Assembly: GCF_900156165.1 (NCBI RefSeq)
Contig: NZ_FTMY01000019.1
Location: forward strand, 23,801 to 87,800
Direction of reading: 5' to 3'
Origin: Pseudacidovorax sp. RU35E
GTDB taxonomy: Bacteria > Pseudomonadota > Gammaproteobacteria > Burkholderiales > Burkholderiaceae_C
Length of the DNA stretch: 64,000 nt
Notes under the pieces: model-generated
Databases searched by the model: none
What the model was told of the DNA's origin: nothing
Seen by the model: the letters and a program-made list of their open reading frames with translations, nothing else
Made by a program: the position numbers and the translations under genes
Part shown: one piece after another, positions 25,281 to 36,322 of the stretch
Layout: every line of letters starts with the position of its first letter
Position numbering within the stretch: position 1 is the first letter of the stretch

Positions 25281-27614
25281 CTAGACCGGCGCCAGCTGAT
25301 TTCCAATCGGCAGTTGGCGGATACGGTTGCCCGTGGCGGCGAAGATGGCGTTGCACAACGCAGGGGCAACGGGCGGAAGTCCGGGTTCTCCGACGCCGCC
25401 GGGTGCCACCTCGTAATCGGACGGTGCCAGGTGAACTCGAATCTGTCTCGGCGCTTGGTTGTGACGCAACATTACGTGGTCATGGAAGTTGCTCTGCGTC
25501 ACCCGCCCGTCCTTGAACGTGATCTCGCCGTGCATAGCAAGACCCAGCCCCATGATCACCGAGCCCTCGACCTGCGACCTGATGCGCTCCGGATTGACCT
25601 GCGGGCCGCAGTCGAGGGCCATGTCGACGTCGACGATCCGCACGTTGCCCTTGCCGTCCACTTCGACCTCGATCACGGCTGCTGCGTAGGTCATGAAGGA
25701 GTACGCCATCGCCAGCCCCAGACCACGGCCCTTGGGGAGCGTTCTGCCCCAGCGCGCACCTGCTGTCGCGAGCTCGATCACGCGGCGCATGCGACCCGTG
25801 TCGATCGGATAACGCTCGGGTGACTCGCCGTAATTGACCTGGTCGCCCAACGTCCGCGGATCGATGCGTCGGTCAGGTCCGAGCAGACCCAGCAAGTACG
25901 CCTTCGGGTCCTTGCCTGCGGCGACTGCCAGTTCATTCACGAAACACTGGACCGCAAACGCATGCGGCACGTTGTAGACCGCCCTGAACCAGCCGATGCG
26001 TGTGTGGGCCGACACCTCCGGCGTCTCGATGCGCACGTTCGGAATGACGTAGGGAACGTTGATGGCGGTCATGCCCATTTCGAGCGGCCGCAGCACCTTG
26101 GTCGCGAGCGAGAACGTCCACCCGATGGACGGCGCCGCAGACCGATGCAGCCAGGCGACCGGGTAGCCCTCGTTGTCGAGCGCAGCCTCCAGCCGCTCCA
26201 CTGCGACGGCGTGGTAGTAGTCGTGCCGGAGATCATCTTCACGCGTCCATTGCACCTTGACCGCCCGCCCCCCCATCTCCTTTGAGATCAACGCCGCTTC
26301 GGAGATGAAGTCCGACTTCGACTTGCGGCCGAATCCACCGCCGAGCAAGGTGGCATTGATCGTGACATCCTCCTGCTTGATGCCCACGTGCATCGCAACG
26401 TTCTCTCGCGCGGTCTGCGGCGCCTGTGTCGGGGCCCAGATCTCGCAACGCCCGTCCTTGAACCGGGCGGTAGCGACAGGAGGCTCCATGGTGGCATGTG
26501 CCAGGTGCGGCAGGTAGTACTCTGCCTCGACGCGTCGCGTGGCCTGAGCGAGTGCCGCCGTGGCGTCACCGTCGCTACGCACCGACTTTGACGGTGTACG
26601 CGCTGCGGCCTCCAGTTCTGCTTTGTAGGCGACGCTGTCGTAGCTCCCGTGCGGCCCGCTGTCCCATTCGAGCACCAGCGCTTCGCGACCCTTTATCGCG
26701 GCCCACGTGTTGCGGGCGACCACGGCGACACCGCCCAGCGGGTGATGCGCTGCAGGCAGCGGTGTGCTCTTGAGTTCCAGCACGCGGATCACGCCGGGCA
26801 CCTCGAGCGCCTTGCCGGCGTCGAACGACTTCAGTTTGCCGCCAACCACCGGAGGGCGTGCAACCACGGCATAGACCATCTTGTCCAGCCGAGCGTCGAT
26901 GCCGAACACTGCGCGGCCACGCACGATGTCGGCGCCGTCGATCAACGGGGTGTCCGACTTGCCGATATAGCGGAACTGGGAAGGCGACTTCAGCCGCAGT
27001 GCATCGCGCGCGGGCACTGGCAGGCCGGCGGCCGCCACGGCGACACTGCCGAAGCCAAGCCTGCGACCGCTCGGCTGATGGACGAGTTGGTGGTTGGCAG
27101 CGCGAACCTCTTCGGCCGGTACGCCCCAACGCGCCGCAGCCGCCGCCTCCAGCATCATGCGGGCAGCCGCGCCGACGCGCCGCATCGGATCCATCGAGTG
27201 GCGTAAGCTACGCGAGCCGTCGGTGTTCTGATTGCCGTAGCGCTTCTCGTCGCCCTGCGCCTGCGTCACTCGCACGCGCCGAAGATCGGCTTCGAGCTCC
27301 TCGGCGACCACCATCGGAATGCTGGTGCGCACGCCCTGGCCCATCTCGGCACGGTGGCAGACAACAGTGACGGTGCCGTCGGGTGCGACGGATACGAAGA
27401 CCAACGGATCGTCAACCACACCACCCGGCATCCGGTCGCCGCCGTATTTCGGCGGTGGGGCAGGCGCTGCAGGCGCCGTCTGGGCCAATACTTCACCGGC
27501 CGCACTCACGACCAGTGCGAGCCCACCCGCAAAGCCTTTGAGCACGCGGCGCCGGGATGCATCAGATGGGGCCTGAGCTGCTGCGGCCTTGGGGAAATGC
27601 ATTGTGCGGGTCAT
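25281..27614 (-). CDS. Molybdenum hydroxylase large subunit, IorB-like (Tat-exported)
   Basis: A 777-residue Mo-binding subunit of the xanthine oxidase family, in the two-subunit branch that includes isoquinoline 1-oxidoreductase and aldehyde dehydrogenases. It starts with a Tat signal ([17 protein letters not shown]), then [31 protein letters not shown] and the C-terminal [13 protein letters not shown] with the catalytic Glu. The start MTRTMHF at 27614 overlaps the [2Fe-2S] gene stop by four bases (ATGA). No FAD subunit is encoded, so electrons must leave through the [2Fe-2S] subunit to a periplasmic acceptor. It likely oxidises the aldehyde made by the PQQ enzyme. Confidence 0.9.
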   Translation of the reverse strand: MTRTMHFPKAAAAQAPSDASRRRVLKGFAGGLALVVSAAGEVLAQTAPAAPAPPPKYGGDRMPGGVVDDPLVFVSVAPDGTVTVVCHRAEMGQGVRTSIPMVVAEELEADLRRVRVTQAQGDEKRYGNQNTDGSRSLRHSMDPMRRVGAAARMMLEAAAAARWGVPAEEVRAANHQLVHQPSGRRLGFGSVAVAAAGLPVPARDALRLKSPSQFRYIGKSDTPLIDGADIVRGRAVFGIDARLDKMVYAVVARPPVVGGKLKSFDAGKALEVPGVIRVLELKSTPLPAAHHPLGGVAVVARNTWAAIKGREALVLEWDSGPHGSYDSVAYKAELEAAARTPSKSVRSDGDATAALAQATRRVEAEYYLPHLAHATMEPPVATARFKDGRCEIWAPTQAPQTARENVAMHVGIKQEDVTINATLLGGGFGRKSKSDFISEAALISKEMGGRAVKVQWTREDDLRHDYYHAVAVERLEAALDNEGYPVAWLHRSAAPSIGWTFSLATKVLRPLEMGMTAINVPYVIPNVRIETPEVSAHTRIGWFRAVYNVPHAFAVQCFVNELAVAAGKDPKAYLLGLLGPDRRIDPRTLGDQVNYGESPERYPIDTGRMRRVIELATAGARWGRTLPKGRGLGLAMAYSFMTYAAAVIEVEVDGKGNVRIVDVDMALDCGPQVNPERIRSQVEGSVIMGLGLAMHGEITFKDGRVTQSNFHDHVMLRHNQAPRQIRVHLAPSDYEVAPGGVGEPGLPPVAPALCNAIFAATGNRIRQLPIGNQLAPV

Positions 27615-28078
27615 GCCTTGCTCCTTCGCTGGGTCGCCACCTGCTTGATCGCCGCCCGGATGCGGGTGTAGGTCCCGCACCGGCAGATGTTCCCGCTCAT
27701 CGCGTCGTCGATGTCGGTGTCAGACGGGTTCGGGTTGCGCTTGAGCAGGGCCACCGCCGACATGATCTGCCCGCTTTGACAGTACCCGCACTGCGGAACA
27801 TTCAACGAGGTCCAAGCGGCCTGGACGGCCGCACCCAGCGGGTCGGCCTCCATGCGCTCGATGGTCGTCACCCGCTTGCCCGCGGTGGCCGAGATGGGGG
27901 TGATGCAGGAGCGGATCGCGTTCCCGTCCATATGCACGGTGCATGAGCCGCACAGCCCGGCACCGCAGCCGAACTTGGTGCCCACCATCCCCAGTTCGTC
28001 CCGCAAGGTCCAAAGAAGAGGTGTTTCGGCGGGGACGTCCACATCCATTGAACGGCCGTTGACATTGAGTTTCATCAT
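27611..28078 (-). CDS. Molybdenum hydroxylase [2Fe-2S] subunit, IorA-like
   Basis: A 155-residue two-cluster ferredoxin subunit. The plant-type cluster ligands are Cys38, Cys43, Cys46 and Cys58 (CGAGLCGSC then C); the second cluster uses CGYC and CRC near residues 95 and 128. The start MMKLNVNG at 28078 gives the family N-terminus. It is the upstream partner of the Mo subunit and shares the ATGA overlap with it. Export would be piggy-back with the Tat-bearing large subunit. Confidence 0.92.
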   Translation of the reverse strand: MMKLNVNGRSMDVDVPAETPLLWTLRDELGMVGTKFGCGAGLCGSCTVHMDGNAIRSCITPISATAGKRVTTIERMEADPLGAAVQAAWTSLNVPQCGYCQSGQIMSAVALLKRNPNPSDTDIDDAMSGNICRCGTYTRIRAAIKQVATQRRSKA

Positions 28079-28153
28079 GGGTTTGTCTCGCTTCAGTTTT
28101 GAGAACGGGCACCGCGACCCCGTCCAGATGCACTCCAACATCTGGGTCTTCCA

Positions 28154-28282
28154 TTAACCCACATTATGGATTTCATAGAAACAATCACGTGCGGCTCAAG
28201 TATCTTTCTGCAGAAACTCTATGGCAATAGCTCAGCAAAGCAGTCATCAAATAATTTCTTTAAAGTCCATCATGTGGGTTAC
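28154..28282. promoter_or_regulatory. Long-range inverted repeat upstream of the molybdenum hydroxylase
   Basis: AACCCACATTATGGATTT (from 28157) and, in inverted orientation, TAAAGTCCATCATGTGGGTT (from 28261) are copies of the same roughly 20-base element, about 85 bases apart, in the gap between the TonB receptor and the [2Fe-2S] gene. A related CCCAC-N4-TGGACTTT occurs at 36351 in the divergent promoter. They look like operator sites of one regulator. The rest of this 280-base gap is AT-richer than its surroundings and holds no gene. Confidence 0.5.
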
Positions 28283-28358
28283 TGCTTGAGGAATCTTGGT
28301 TCATTGCCTTCGGGACGGTTTCGCGCTTAGCCCGTCTCTCCTGCCGGCGCGACAGAAG

Positions 28359-30515
28359 TCAGAAGCGGTACGAAGCACCTGCCCCCACGGTCCAGGTACG
28401 GCCCGGCGCAGGCTCGTAGTAGCGGCCATTGCTCTCGTTGACGACCACCGAGCCGATGACGCGACGGCCGAACAGGTTGTCAATGCGCGCGAAAGCGTTG
28501 ATCTCCCAGCGTTCCCAGCGCTTGACATACCCGGCATACAGCGCAACCAGGGCATATCCGGGTGCAAGCGCACCGCTCGCGTCGGCCGCCTGGATGCTCG
28601 ACAGCGCTCGCAGCTCGATGCCCCCTCGCCATCCTTCCAGGGGCACATAGCCGAACGAGGCGAAGAGCGACTGCTGCGCAAGGCCGGGAATCCGTTGGCC
28701 AGAGGCCCGGAAGTACGCATCAAGCCAGGTGTAAGCCACCTGGGTGCGCCAATGGTCAGCGGTTTCGTGCAGCCAGCCAAGTTCCATGCCGTCCCGCCGC
28801 GTGCGACCGCCATTCGTGAACGTGGCGCGGCCGTTCACGTTGGTGGCCGTGACGATCTCGTCGGCGGTCTGCGTACGGAACAGTGCCGCCGTCAGCAACC
28901 CACCTGCTAGCCGTGCCTTGGCGCCGAGCTCCACGCTGTCGTTGACCGAGGGGCGCAGCGCGAGGTTCAGGCCCGCAAGACCACCGGGGCGGTAGGAAAG
29001 TTCGTTCAACGTGGGGGTTTCGAAGCCACGGCCGACCGAGGTATAGACGTTCAGGTCGCGGGTCACCGCAAAACGCAGCGCCGCCACAGGCAGGGACTTC
29101 GCGTAGCGCGCGGCGCCGCTGTCGTCCCCATTGCGGCCGAGAACATAGTGGTCCTGCGAATCGAAGCGAACAGTGCTGCGGCGCACGCCTGCTTCGAAGG
29201 TCCAGCGCCTCTCGAAATGCCAAGTCGCCTGCACATAGGGATCGATGTTCGACACATCGTTGGTCTCGTTGCGACGCAAACGACCTTGCACGCCAAGCTG
29301 TGTGGGCGCAGCGGCGTTGCCGAGATAGTTTTCGTAGCCCCGCCGCTGCTCCGTGAGCGTGTCGTAGGCGAAGCCGGTGACCACCTCGACGGGCCTGTCG
29401 GCCAGCTGTGTCCGCGTGCTCCAGCGCACATCGAATCCGGCGTAGTCGCGCTGCAGATCAATCACACCGCCCGCCTGCAAGGGGTTGGCCTGCGCCGACG
29501 GCGGAATCGACTGGAACTGCAGGGTCTTGCGCTCACCGCGGTAAACCATCAGTCGCAGACCGTTGTCGGCATTCAGGCGCCGCTCGTACAGCAAACCGAT
29601 TTGCGTCTGGTCTACCGTCTTGCGCGTGTCGTACTGCTCGGCCAGCGTGGCGCCGCGCCGATCTGACTGCACCTGTGCAGCTGTCAGCCCCAACGGATCC
29701 TGCGCGCGGAGTGCGACGCTGTTGAAGCTCAACGCGATCCGGCTGTCGCCGTCGAGCTGCAGGCCGAGCTTGCCATTGACCAGGCGCCGTCGCGCCTCGC
29801 TGTGGTCTCGGTAGCCGTCGGCGTGAAAGTCGTTGGTGCTCAGCAGGTAGTCGACCGCGCCGGTGGAACCCGAGGCCTTGGCGCTCTGACGCAACGTACC
29901 GGCGCTTGCGGCCGCGAAGGCGTAGCCGACCGTTGGCGGGCCCTCCCCGGTTTCCGTGAACACCTGGAGCACGCCACCCGACGAATTGCCGTACAGCGCC
30001 GAAAACGGCCCGCGCATGATTTCGACCCGGTCGGCCGAACCGATGTCGATGTTTGAAGTCTGGCCCTGCCCGTCCGGCAATGTCGCCGGGATTCCATCGA
30101 CATACAGGCGCACACCTCGCACGCCGAAAGTCGAGCGCGCACCGAAGCCACGCACCGACAACTGCAGGTCTTGCGCATAGTTCTGCCGGTTCTGGATCTG
30201 CAGGCCCGGCACGGCGCCCAGGCTCTCCGACAAGTTGACCTGGAGCCGACTGTCACGCAACTCGGCACCCTCGACGCGATCGACCGAGCCTGCCACGTCG
30301 AAAGGCGAAACGGTGCCGCTTGGCATGCTCACGGTGACTTCAGGCAGGGTTTGCGCCTGCTGCGCCATTGCGGCAAAAGGCGGAAAGGCACAACAGAGGC
30401 ACAAAGTGAATGCGCAAGGCAGCGGGCACGAGCCCGGCGGAAGGCCACCTCCCAGCTGCTGAGCGATCGTCGAGGCGGCGTCGGTCAACCCCGCTTGGCC
30501 CACGCGCTGCACCAA
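28359..30515 (-). CDS. pqqU: TonB-dependent receptor closely resembling PqqU (YncD), PQQ uptake
   Basis: A 718-residue outer-membrane receptor with plug and 22-stranded barrel. Stretches such as LQIQNRQNYAQDLQLSVRGF in the plug, YVDGIPATLPDGQGQTSNI, FSALYGNSSGG, the barrel segment GRGFETPTLNELSYR and the C-terminal VVNESNGRYYEPAPGR match what I recall of Escherichia coli YncD/PqqU, the receptor that imports pyrroloquinoline quinone. It lies between the PQQ alcohol dehydrogenase block and the HiPIP. The N-terminus as given overlaps the HiPIP gene by 31 bases and has an atypical leader, so a different start is possible. Function in PQQ import is inferred from resemblance and context. Confidence 0.85.
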   Translation of the reverse strand: MVQRVGQAGLTDAASTIAQQLGGGLPPGSCPLPCAFTLCLCCAFPPFAAMAQQAQTLPEVTVSMPSGTVSPFDVAGSVDRVEGAELRDSRLQVNLSESLGAVPGLQIQNRQNYAQDLQLSVRGFGARSTFGVRGVRLYVDGIPATLPDGQGQTSNIDIGSADRVEIMRGPFSALYGNSSGGVLQVFTETGEGPPTVGYAFAAASAGTLRQSAKASGSTGAVDYLLSTNDFHADGYRDHSEARRRLVNGKLGLQLDGDSRIALSFNSVALRAQDPLGLTAAQVQSDRRGATLAEQYDTRKTVDQTQIGLLYERRLNADNGLRLMVYRGERKTLQFQSIPPSAQANPLQAGGVIDLQRDYAGFDVRWSTRTQLADRPVEVVTGFAYDTLTEQRRGYENYLGNAAAPTQLGVQGRLRRNETNDVSNIDPYVQATWHFERRWTFEAGVRRSTVRFDSQDHYVLGRNGDDSGAARYAKSLPVAALRFAVTRDLNVYTSVGRGFETPTLNELSYRPGGLAGLNLALRPSVNDSVELGAKARLAGGLLTAALFRTQTADEIVTATNVNGRATFTNGGRTRRDGMELGWLHETADHWRTQVAYTWLDAYFRASGQRIPGLAQQSLFASFGYVPLEGWRGGIELRALSSIQAADASGALAPGYALVALYAGYVKRWERWEINAFARIDNLFGRRVIGSVVVNESNGRYYEPAPGRTWTVGAGASYRF

Positions 30516-30793
30516 CCTTTACCGGCCACCTGCTTCGCTCCGAACAGAGGGCAGCCGCCGAAGGCATCCGTGGGCTTGCCCTGGAAGAGCACGCAGTTGC
30601 TGCAGTCCTGGCCTGGCGCATATTTGGGGAACTTCTTCGGGTCGGTCTTCGTAGCGTCCGCGACGTAGCCGAGCGCCATGGCCTGTGGATCTTTCTCATC
30701 GACCTTGGTCTGCGCTTGCACGTCCAAACCAAAGGTCGCTGCCGCAGCGGAACATGTCATCATGAAGATGCGCCGAGTCGTAGGCTTAAACAT
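30485..30793 (-). CDS. High-potential iron-sulfur protein (HiPIP)
   Basis: A 102-residue periplasmic electron carrier. The Tat-type leader is TTRRIFMMTCSAAAATFGLDV. Four cysteines, Cys64, Cys67, Cys81 and Cys95, in the order C-x2-C-x13-C-x13-C bind one [4Fe-4S] cluster, and YAPGQDCSNCVLFQG and GKGWCSAWAKRG are characteristic of HiPIPs. In context it may accept electrons from the exported molybdenum hydroxylase or the PQQ enzyme. That role is inference. Confidence 0.92.
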   Translation of the reverse strand: MFKPTTRRIFMMTCSAAAATFGLDVQAQTKVDEKDPQAMALGYVADATKTDPKKFPKYAPGQDCSNCVLFQGKPTDAFGGCPLFGAKQVAGKGWCSAWAKRG

Positions 30794-30853
30794 GAGTTGT
30801 CTTTTCGAAATGGGTGTAGACGGGAGTGCGATGGCGTCGCGGAAGCGCTCTGG

Positions 30854-31864
30854 TCAGTCCAAACGAATGTCCGCAGCCTTGCTTACCTTGGTCCACTTCG
30901 CGAGCTCGGACTTGAGGAAGGTTGTTGCCGCGGCCGGAGAGTTGCCGACGCCGAAGGCGCCCATGGCGGCGAACCGCTCCTTGGTTTCGGCGTTGGGGAG
31001 GATCTTGGCGACCTCTGCGTTGAGCCTGTCGACAATGGGTTGCGGCGTCCCGGCCGGCGCGACCAGCATGAACCAGGTCTCGGCCGTATAACCCGGCAGG
31101 CCCGCTTCGGCGAAGGTCGGCACATTCGGCATGTTGGGCAGGCGCTGATCGCTGGCGACAGCCAGCGCCCTCGCCCGACCGCCCTGCAACTGCGCGTCGA
31201 TGGTCACCCGGCTGAGCAGGCCAAAGTCCGTCTCCCCCGACACCAGCGACAGCGCGGCCGGGCCACCGCCCTTGTAGGGAACATGCAAGGTCTTCACGTT
31301 CGCCTGCATGTTGAACAGCTCGCCGGCCAGGTGGTTCGGGCCGCCGGCTCCGGAGGATGGATAGCTCAGCTTCCCGGGATTGGCGCGCGCATTGGCAATC
31401 AGGTCAGCCAGCGATTTGATGGGACTGTCGGTCTTGACGAGCGCAAGCAGCGGCGTACGCGCAACCAGCGTGATCGGCGCAAAGTCCTTGCTGGGGTCGT
31501 AAGGAAGCTTAGGGTAGAGGCCGGGCGCCATGGCGAGGCTGCCGACCTCGCCCATCATGATCGTGTAGCCGTCGGGCGCAGCCTTGGCGACGACATCGCT
31601 GCCGATGGTGCCGTTGGCGCCGCCACGGTTGTCGATGACAACCGGGACGCCCAGGGCTTCCGAGAGCCGCACGCCGATGCTCCGCGCGACGATGTCGGTC
31701 GAGCCACCCGCCGCAAAGGCGACCACCATCCGGATGGGCTTACTCGGATAGGCCGACTCGGCCGAAGCAGGAGCGGCGACGAGCCCAGTGAGCGCGAACA
31801 GACCGACAGCGAACTTCCGCCGCGCCGACACTGAGGACGGGCAGGATTTTTTGAGCAGTTTCAT
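30854..31864 (-). CDS. Bug/TctC-family periplasmic solute receptor
   Basis: A 336-residue orphan receptor. The leader ends near APASA-E; then come YPSKPIRMVVAFAAGGSTDIVAR, VVIDNRGGANGTIG, DGYTIMMG, LYPKLPYDPSKDF and NVPTFAEAGLPGY. The start MKLLKKS at 31864 follows TTGGAGAC. It lies 32 bases after the MmgE/PrpD gene. It probably captures the substrate, or a carboxylate intermediate, of the pathway in this block. Confidence 0.92.
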   Translation of the reverse strand: MKLLKKSCPSSVSARRKFAVGLFALTGLVAAPASAESAYPSKPIRMVVAFAAGGSTDIVARSIGVRLSEALGVPVVIDNRGGANGTIGSDVVAKAAPDGYTIMMGEVGSLAMAPGLYPKLPYDPSKDFAPITLVARTPLLALVKTDSPIKSLADLIANARANPGKLSYPSSGAGGPNHLAGELFNMQANVKTLHVPYKGGGPAALSLVSGETDFGLLSRVTIDAQLQGGRARALAVASDQRLPNMPNVPTFAEAGLPGYTAETWFMLVAPAGTPQPIVDRLNAEVAKILPNAETKERFAAMGAFGVGNSPAAATTFLKSELAKWTKVSKAADIRLD

Positions 31865-31896
31865 CGTTGTCTCCAAGGGGTTCGGTGGGTGAAAAA

Positions 31897-33252
31897 TCAG
31901 TCCAGAAGGGCTGCGATGTCGGGGCAGCAATCCAGCCGCTCGATCGCCTCGAGCAATGCGTCTGCGCGCGAGACGGAGAGGGGCACGGCCGCGCTAGTCA
32001 AGGCGTCACGCGCCTTGGCGATCAAGGCAGGCCTTGACAGGGGTGAAGAGGGTGTTCCAGGCGGGTTGTCGACAGCGACGGCATGCGTCTGCCCTGCATT
32101 CGTGCGCACCTCGAGTCGGGCGGGGCCGAATCGGGCCTCGCTGCCGTTGAGTCGCACCTCCACCCGATCGGCCAGTGCGAGTACGCGGGGCTCGAGGATG
32201 CGGGATGCGGTGATGTCCTGAATATCGAAGCGTTGGCGCAACAGGCCGGAGGCCACCGAGTAGCGGACGCTGAACTGCGCGCTCACCTGGGGGTTGTCGC
32301 CCGGCACGAACGGTGCACCCGTCAGCCTGCCCATGAAAGGAGAGACGGTGATGGCGACGTATTCAATAGCATCGGCGTCCAGGTCACAGCCTCGCGCCAG
32401 TTCGAGCGCGGCCTCGATGGGAGACTGGTTGCACATGCAGCTTGGGAATCTCTTGAAGGTCATCTCCGCCGACTCGAAGACCTCGCCCAGCCCATCCAGC
32501 AGCACACCGTCGAGGCCGACGTAGAGCGCGCCAACACCGGCAACGCCCTCGAATGGCTGTGCGGGGCCCGTAACCCCTGCCTCGGCGAGCAGCGCCGCTT
32601 CGACGCCAGCGCGTGAAGCGAAAGCCGTCTGAAGCCGCTTGGCCAGGCTTCGCTCGAGAAGCGGTTGCTGCGTGCCGGCCGCATGGCTCATCGCGATGCC
32701 CAGGGCATGCAAGGTCCTCTGCTCGTCCAGGCCGATCAGGTGCGCAGCCCCAGCAGCTGCGCCGAACACGCCGAACACCGACGAGTAGAACCAGCCTGGG
32801 CTGCGGCCCGCGGCGATGCCCAGGCGCACGGCCAGTTCCCCGCCTGCGATCAATGCCGAGAGCACTTTGCTGCCGCTCAACCCCCGGGACTCGGCAAGGG
32901 CGAACAGCGTCGGCACGATGACCCCGTCGCTGTGCACGTTCGCACGGTCGTGCAGGCTGTCGACATCGAGCGCCGCGGCCAGCATGCCGTTGACGAAGGC
33001 CGCTTGCGTCGCCGGCAGCCGGTCTCCATAGCACCAGACTCGTGCCTCGCCCGCACCGCCCTGCCGGGCCACGACGTTGCGCACGCCGTCGATCGACTCG
33101 GCATTGGACCCCGCCCAACCGGCACCCAGCGTGTCGAGAATCTGCAGCTTCGCCATGTCGACGACATGCGCCGGAATGGCTTCGTGGCGCAACGTCGACA
33201 CCCATCGCGCCAAAGTGCGCGACGTTCCGCCTGCAAGCGTTGGGACCGTCAT
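31897..33252 (-). CDS. MmgE/PrpD-family protein
   Basis: A 451-residue protein of the MmgE/PrpD family, which includes 2-methylcitrate dehydratase and other dehydratases of tricarboxylic or related hydroxy acids. Visible signatures are LQILDTLGAGWAGS near the N-terminus, VNGMLAAALDVDSLHDRANVHSDGVIVPTLFALAE in the middle and FKRFPSCMCNQSPIEAA later. In place of the usual DDxH of the family is DVDSLHDR, with the His retained. It lies between a Bug and a CaiB gene. The substrate is not deducible. Confidence 0.88.
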   Translation of the reverse strand: MTVPTLAGGTSRTLARWVSTLRHEAIPAHVVDMAKLQILDTLGAGWAGSNAESIDGVRNVVARQGGAGEARVWCYGDRLPATQAAFVNGMLAAALDVDSLHDRANVHSDGVIVPTLFALAESRGLSGSKVLSALIAGGELAVRLGIAAGRSPGWFYSSVFGVFGAAAGAAHLIGLDEQRTLHALGIAMSHAAGTQQPLLERSLAKRLQTAFASRAGVEAALLAEAGVTGPAQPFEGVAGVGALYVGLDGVLLDGLGEVFESAEMTFKRFPSCMCNQSPIEAALELARGCDLDADAIEYVAITVSPFMGRLTGAPFVPGDNPQVSAQFSVRYSVASGLLRQRFDIQDITASRILEPRVLALADRVEVRLNGSEARFGPARLEVRTNAGQTHAVAVDNPPGTPSSPLSRPALIAKARDALTSAAVPLSVSRADALLEAIERLDCCPDIAALLD

Positions 33253-33266
33253 ACGCGAGGCGGCGT

Positions 33267-34490
<1,224 letters not shown>

Positions 34491-34513
34491 CTTGACTCCT
34501 GATACGTTGAAGA

Positions 34514-35305
34514 TCAGCGGGCTTTCAGGAAGCGCTTGAAGTTGGGCTTGCGTTTCTCGGCGAACGCGGTCGTGCCCTCCTTCTGTTCCGTCGACCAGAA
34601 GTCAGGGGGCACCATGTGCCGACGCAGCGAATCGCCCTGTCCCAGCAGGTACTCGAATTCGTCGACGAAGGCGGCCTTGATGACGCGTAGCACCGTGGGC
34701 GACGCGCTGAGTAGTTCGTCGCACCAGCGGTCCACCTCGGCGTCGAGTTGGTCGACCGGCACCACTGCATTCACAAGGCCCATGTCCATCGCCTGCTGCG
34801 CCGAGTAGCGCCGGCACAGCATCCACATTTCACGGGCACGCTTGTGGCCGATGATCTTCGCGAGGTAGCTCGGAAGCGGGCCGGCCGGCACGCTTCCGAC
34901 ACGCGGGCCGTTCTGGCCGAAGGTTGAGTTCTCCGATGCGATGGTGAAGTCGCAGTAATAGGCAAGGTGGTTGCCACCGCCGATGGCATAGCCGTTAACC
35001 CGTGCGATTACCGGCTTTGGGCAGCGAGAAATAGTCACGTGGAGGTTGTACGGTTCAAGAATCGTTCGCTCCTTGCCGCCCTTGGCCTCCCAGCCCACAT
35101 CGCCACCGGCACAAAAAGCCTTGTCGCCGGCACCGGTCAGCACCACCACGCCAATCGTCGGGTCACCGCCGGCGTCTTCGATGGCGAGCGTGAGCTCGTT
35201 GAGCGTGTCACCAGTGAACGCGTTGTAGGACTTCGGACGGTTGATGGTGATCCGAGCAATGTGATCTTTGTGCTCGACGATGAGGTCTTTGTACTCGCGG
35301 GCCAT
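34514..35305 (-). CDS. Enoyl-CoA hydratase/isomerase family, BadI-like ring hydrolase candidate
   Basis: A 263-residue crotonase-fold protein. [20 protein letters not shown] and [39 protein letters not shown] resemble the MenB/BadI branch; BadI opens the ring of 2-ketocyclohexanecarboxyl-CoA by hydrolysis. The oxyanion-hole GGGN and following segments are intact. It lies between the CaiB and Bug genes with small gaps. A plain hydratase is the alternative. Confidence 0.85.
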   Translation of the reverse strand: [263 protein letters not shown]

Positions 35306-35368
35306 GAGGGACTCCTGTTTAAAGCTGGGGTTGTGATCGATTGAATTTGCAATGCTGTGGCGCTGGCG

Positions 35369-36322
35369 CTAGTCCTCCATGGACACACCCGAAGTCCGAA
35401 TGACTTCCTTCCAGCGCGATGTTTCGTGCCGGATGTTGGCGCGGTACTCGTCGGCAGAGCCACCGATGGGCGTGAAGCCGAGTTCGCTGAGGCGCGCGGC
35501 CAACTCCGGTGCATTGACCGCGACAGCCATCGCTCTGCCAATGCGCTCGATCGTGCTCTGCGACGTTCCAGATGGTGCGAGAGCGCCCCAATACGTGTTG
35601 GCCTCGACGCCAGGCAGACCCGCTTCGGCGAACGTCGGCACATTGGGAAGCGACGACGACCTTTGCGCACCGGAGACTGCGATGCCGCGCAACCGTCCGG
35701 CTTCGACGAAGGGCTTGACCGAGCTGATGCCAGTGACAGCCATCGGGATCTGCCCACCGATCAGATCGGTCAGCGCAGGACCAGCGCCCTTGTAGAGAAC
35801 CTGCTCCAACTTGATGCCGGCGAGCGATGCAAAAAGCTCTGCGCCCAGGTGCGTGGCACCGCCCAGCCCTGCGCTCGCGGTCTGCAGCGACTGCTTCTTG
35901 CCCAGGGCGATGAGTTCCCTGAGGTTCTGGACCGGCATAGACGGATGGACGATCAGGACGACCGGCGCTGTTGCCAACAGGGCGACCGGCGCGAAATCCT
36001 TGGCCGAGTCATAGGGAATCTTCCTGTAAAGGCTTGGATTGGTGGTGAAGGCGGTATCGACGATCAACAGCGTCTGGCCGTCCGGCACCGCTTTCGCAAC
36101 CTCGTTCGTGCCCACGCGGGTCGATGCCCCCGGGCGGTTATCGACGATGACGGACCGACCCAGCTCCACGCCCAATCTGGGCGCGATGAGTCGGGCGATG
36201 TGATCCGTTCCACCGCCGGGGCCATAGGGCACCACCAGGCGAAGCACAGGCCCGCCGAGGACCTGACCGTGCGCCGCGATGGCCAATACGGCACCCAACA
36301 CGCACACCATCAACTCTTTCAT
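35369..36322 (-). CDS. Bug/TctC-family periplasmic solute receptor
   Basis: A 317-residue orphan receptor, the first gene of the minus arm. The leader is short (cleavage near AAHG-Q), then LRLVVPYGPGGGTDHIAR, VIVDNRPGASTRVG, LLIVDTAFTTNPSLYRKIPYD and NVPTFAEAGLPG. It is divergent from the CaiB pair on the plus strand, which places the arm's regulation in the 157-base gap between them. Confidence 0.92.
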   Translation of the reverse strand: MKELMVCVLGAVLAIAAHGQVLGGPVLRLVVPYGPGGGTDHIARLIAPRLGVELGRSVIVDNRPGASTRVGTNEVAKAVPDGQTLLIVDTAFTTNPSLYRKIPYDSAKDFAPVALLATAPVVLIVHPSMPVQNLRELIALGKKQSLQTASAGLGGATHLGAELFASLAGIKLEQVLYKGAGPALTDLIGGQIPMAVTGISSVKPFVEAGRLRGIAVSGAQRSSSLPNVPTFAEAGLPGVEANTYWGALAPSGTSQSTIERIGRAMAVAVNAPELAARLSELGFTPIGGSADEYRANIRHETSRWKEVIRTSGVSMED

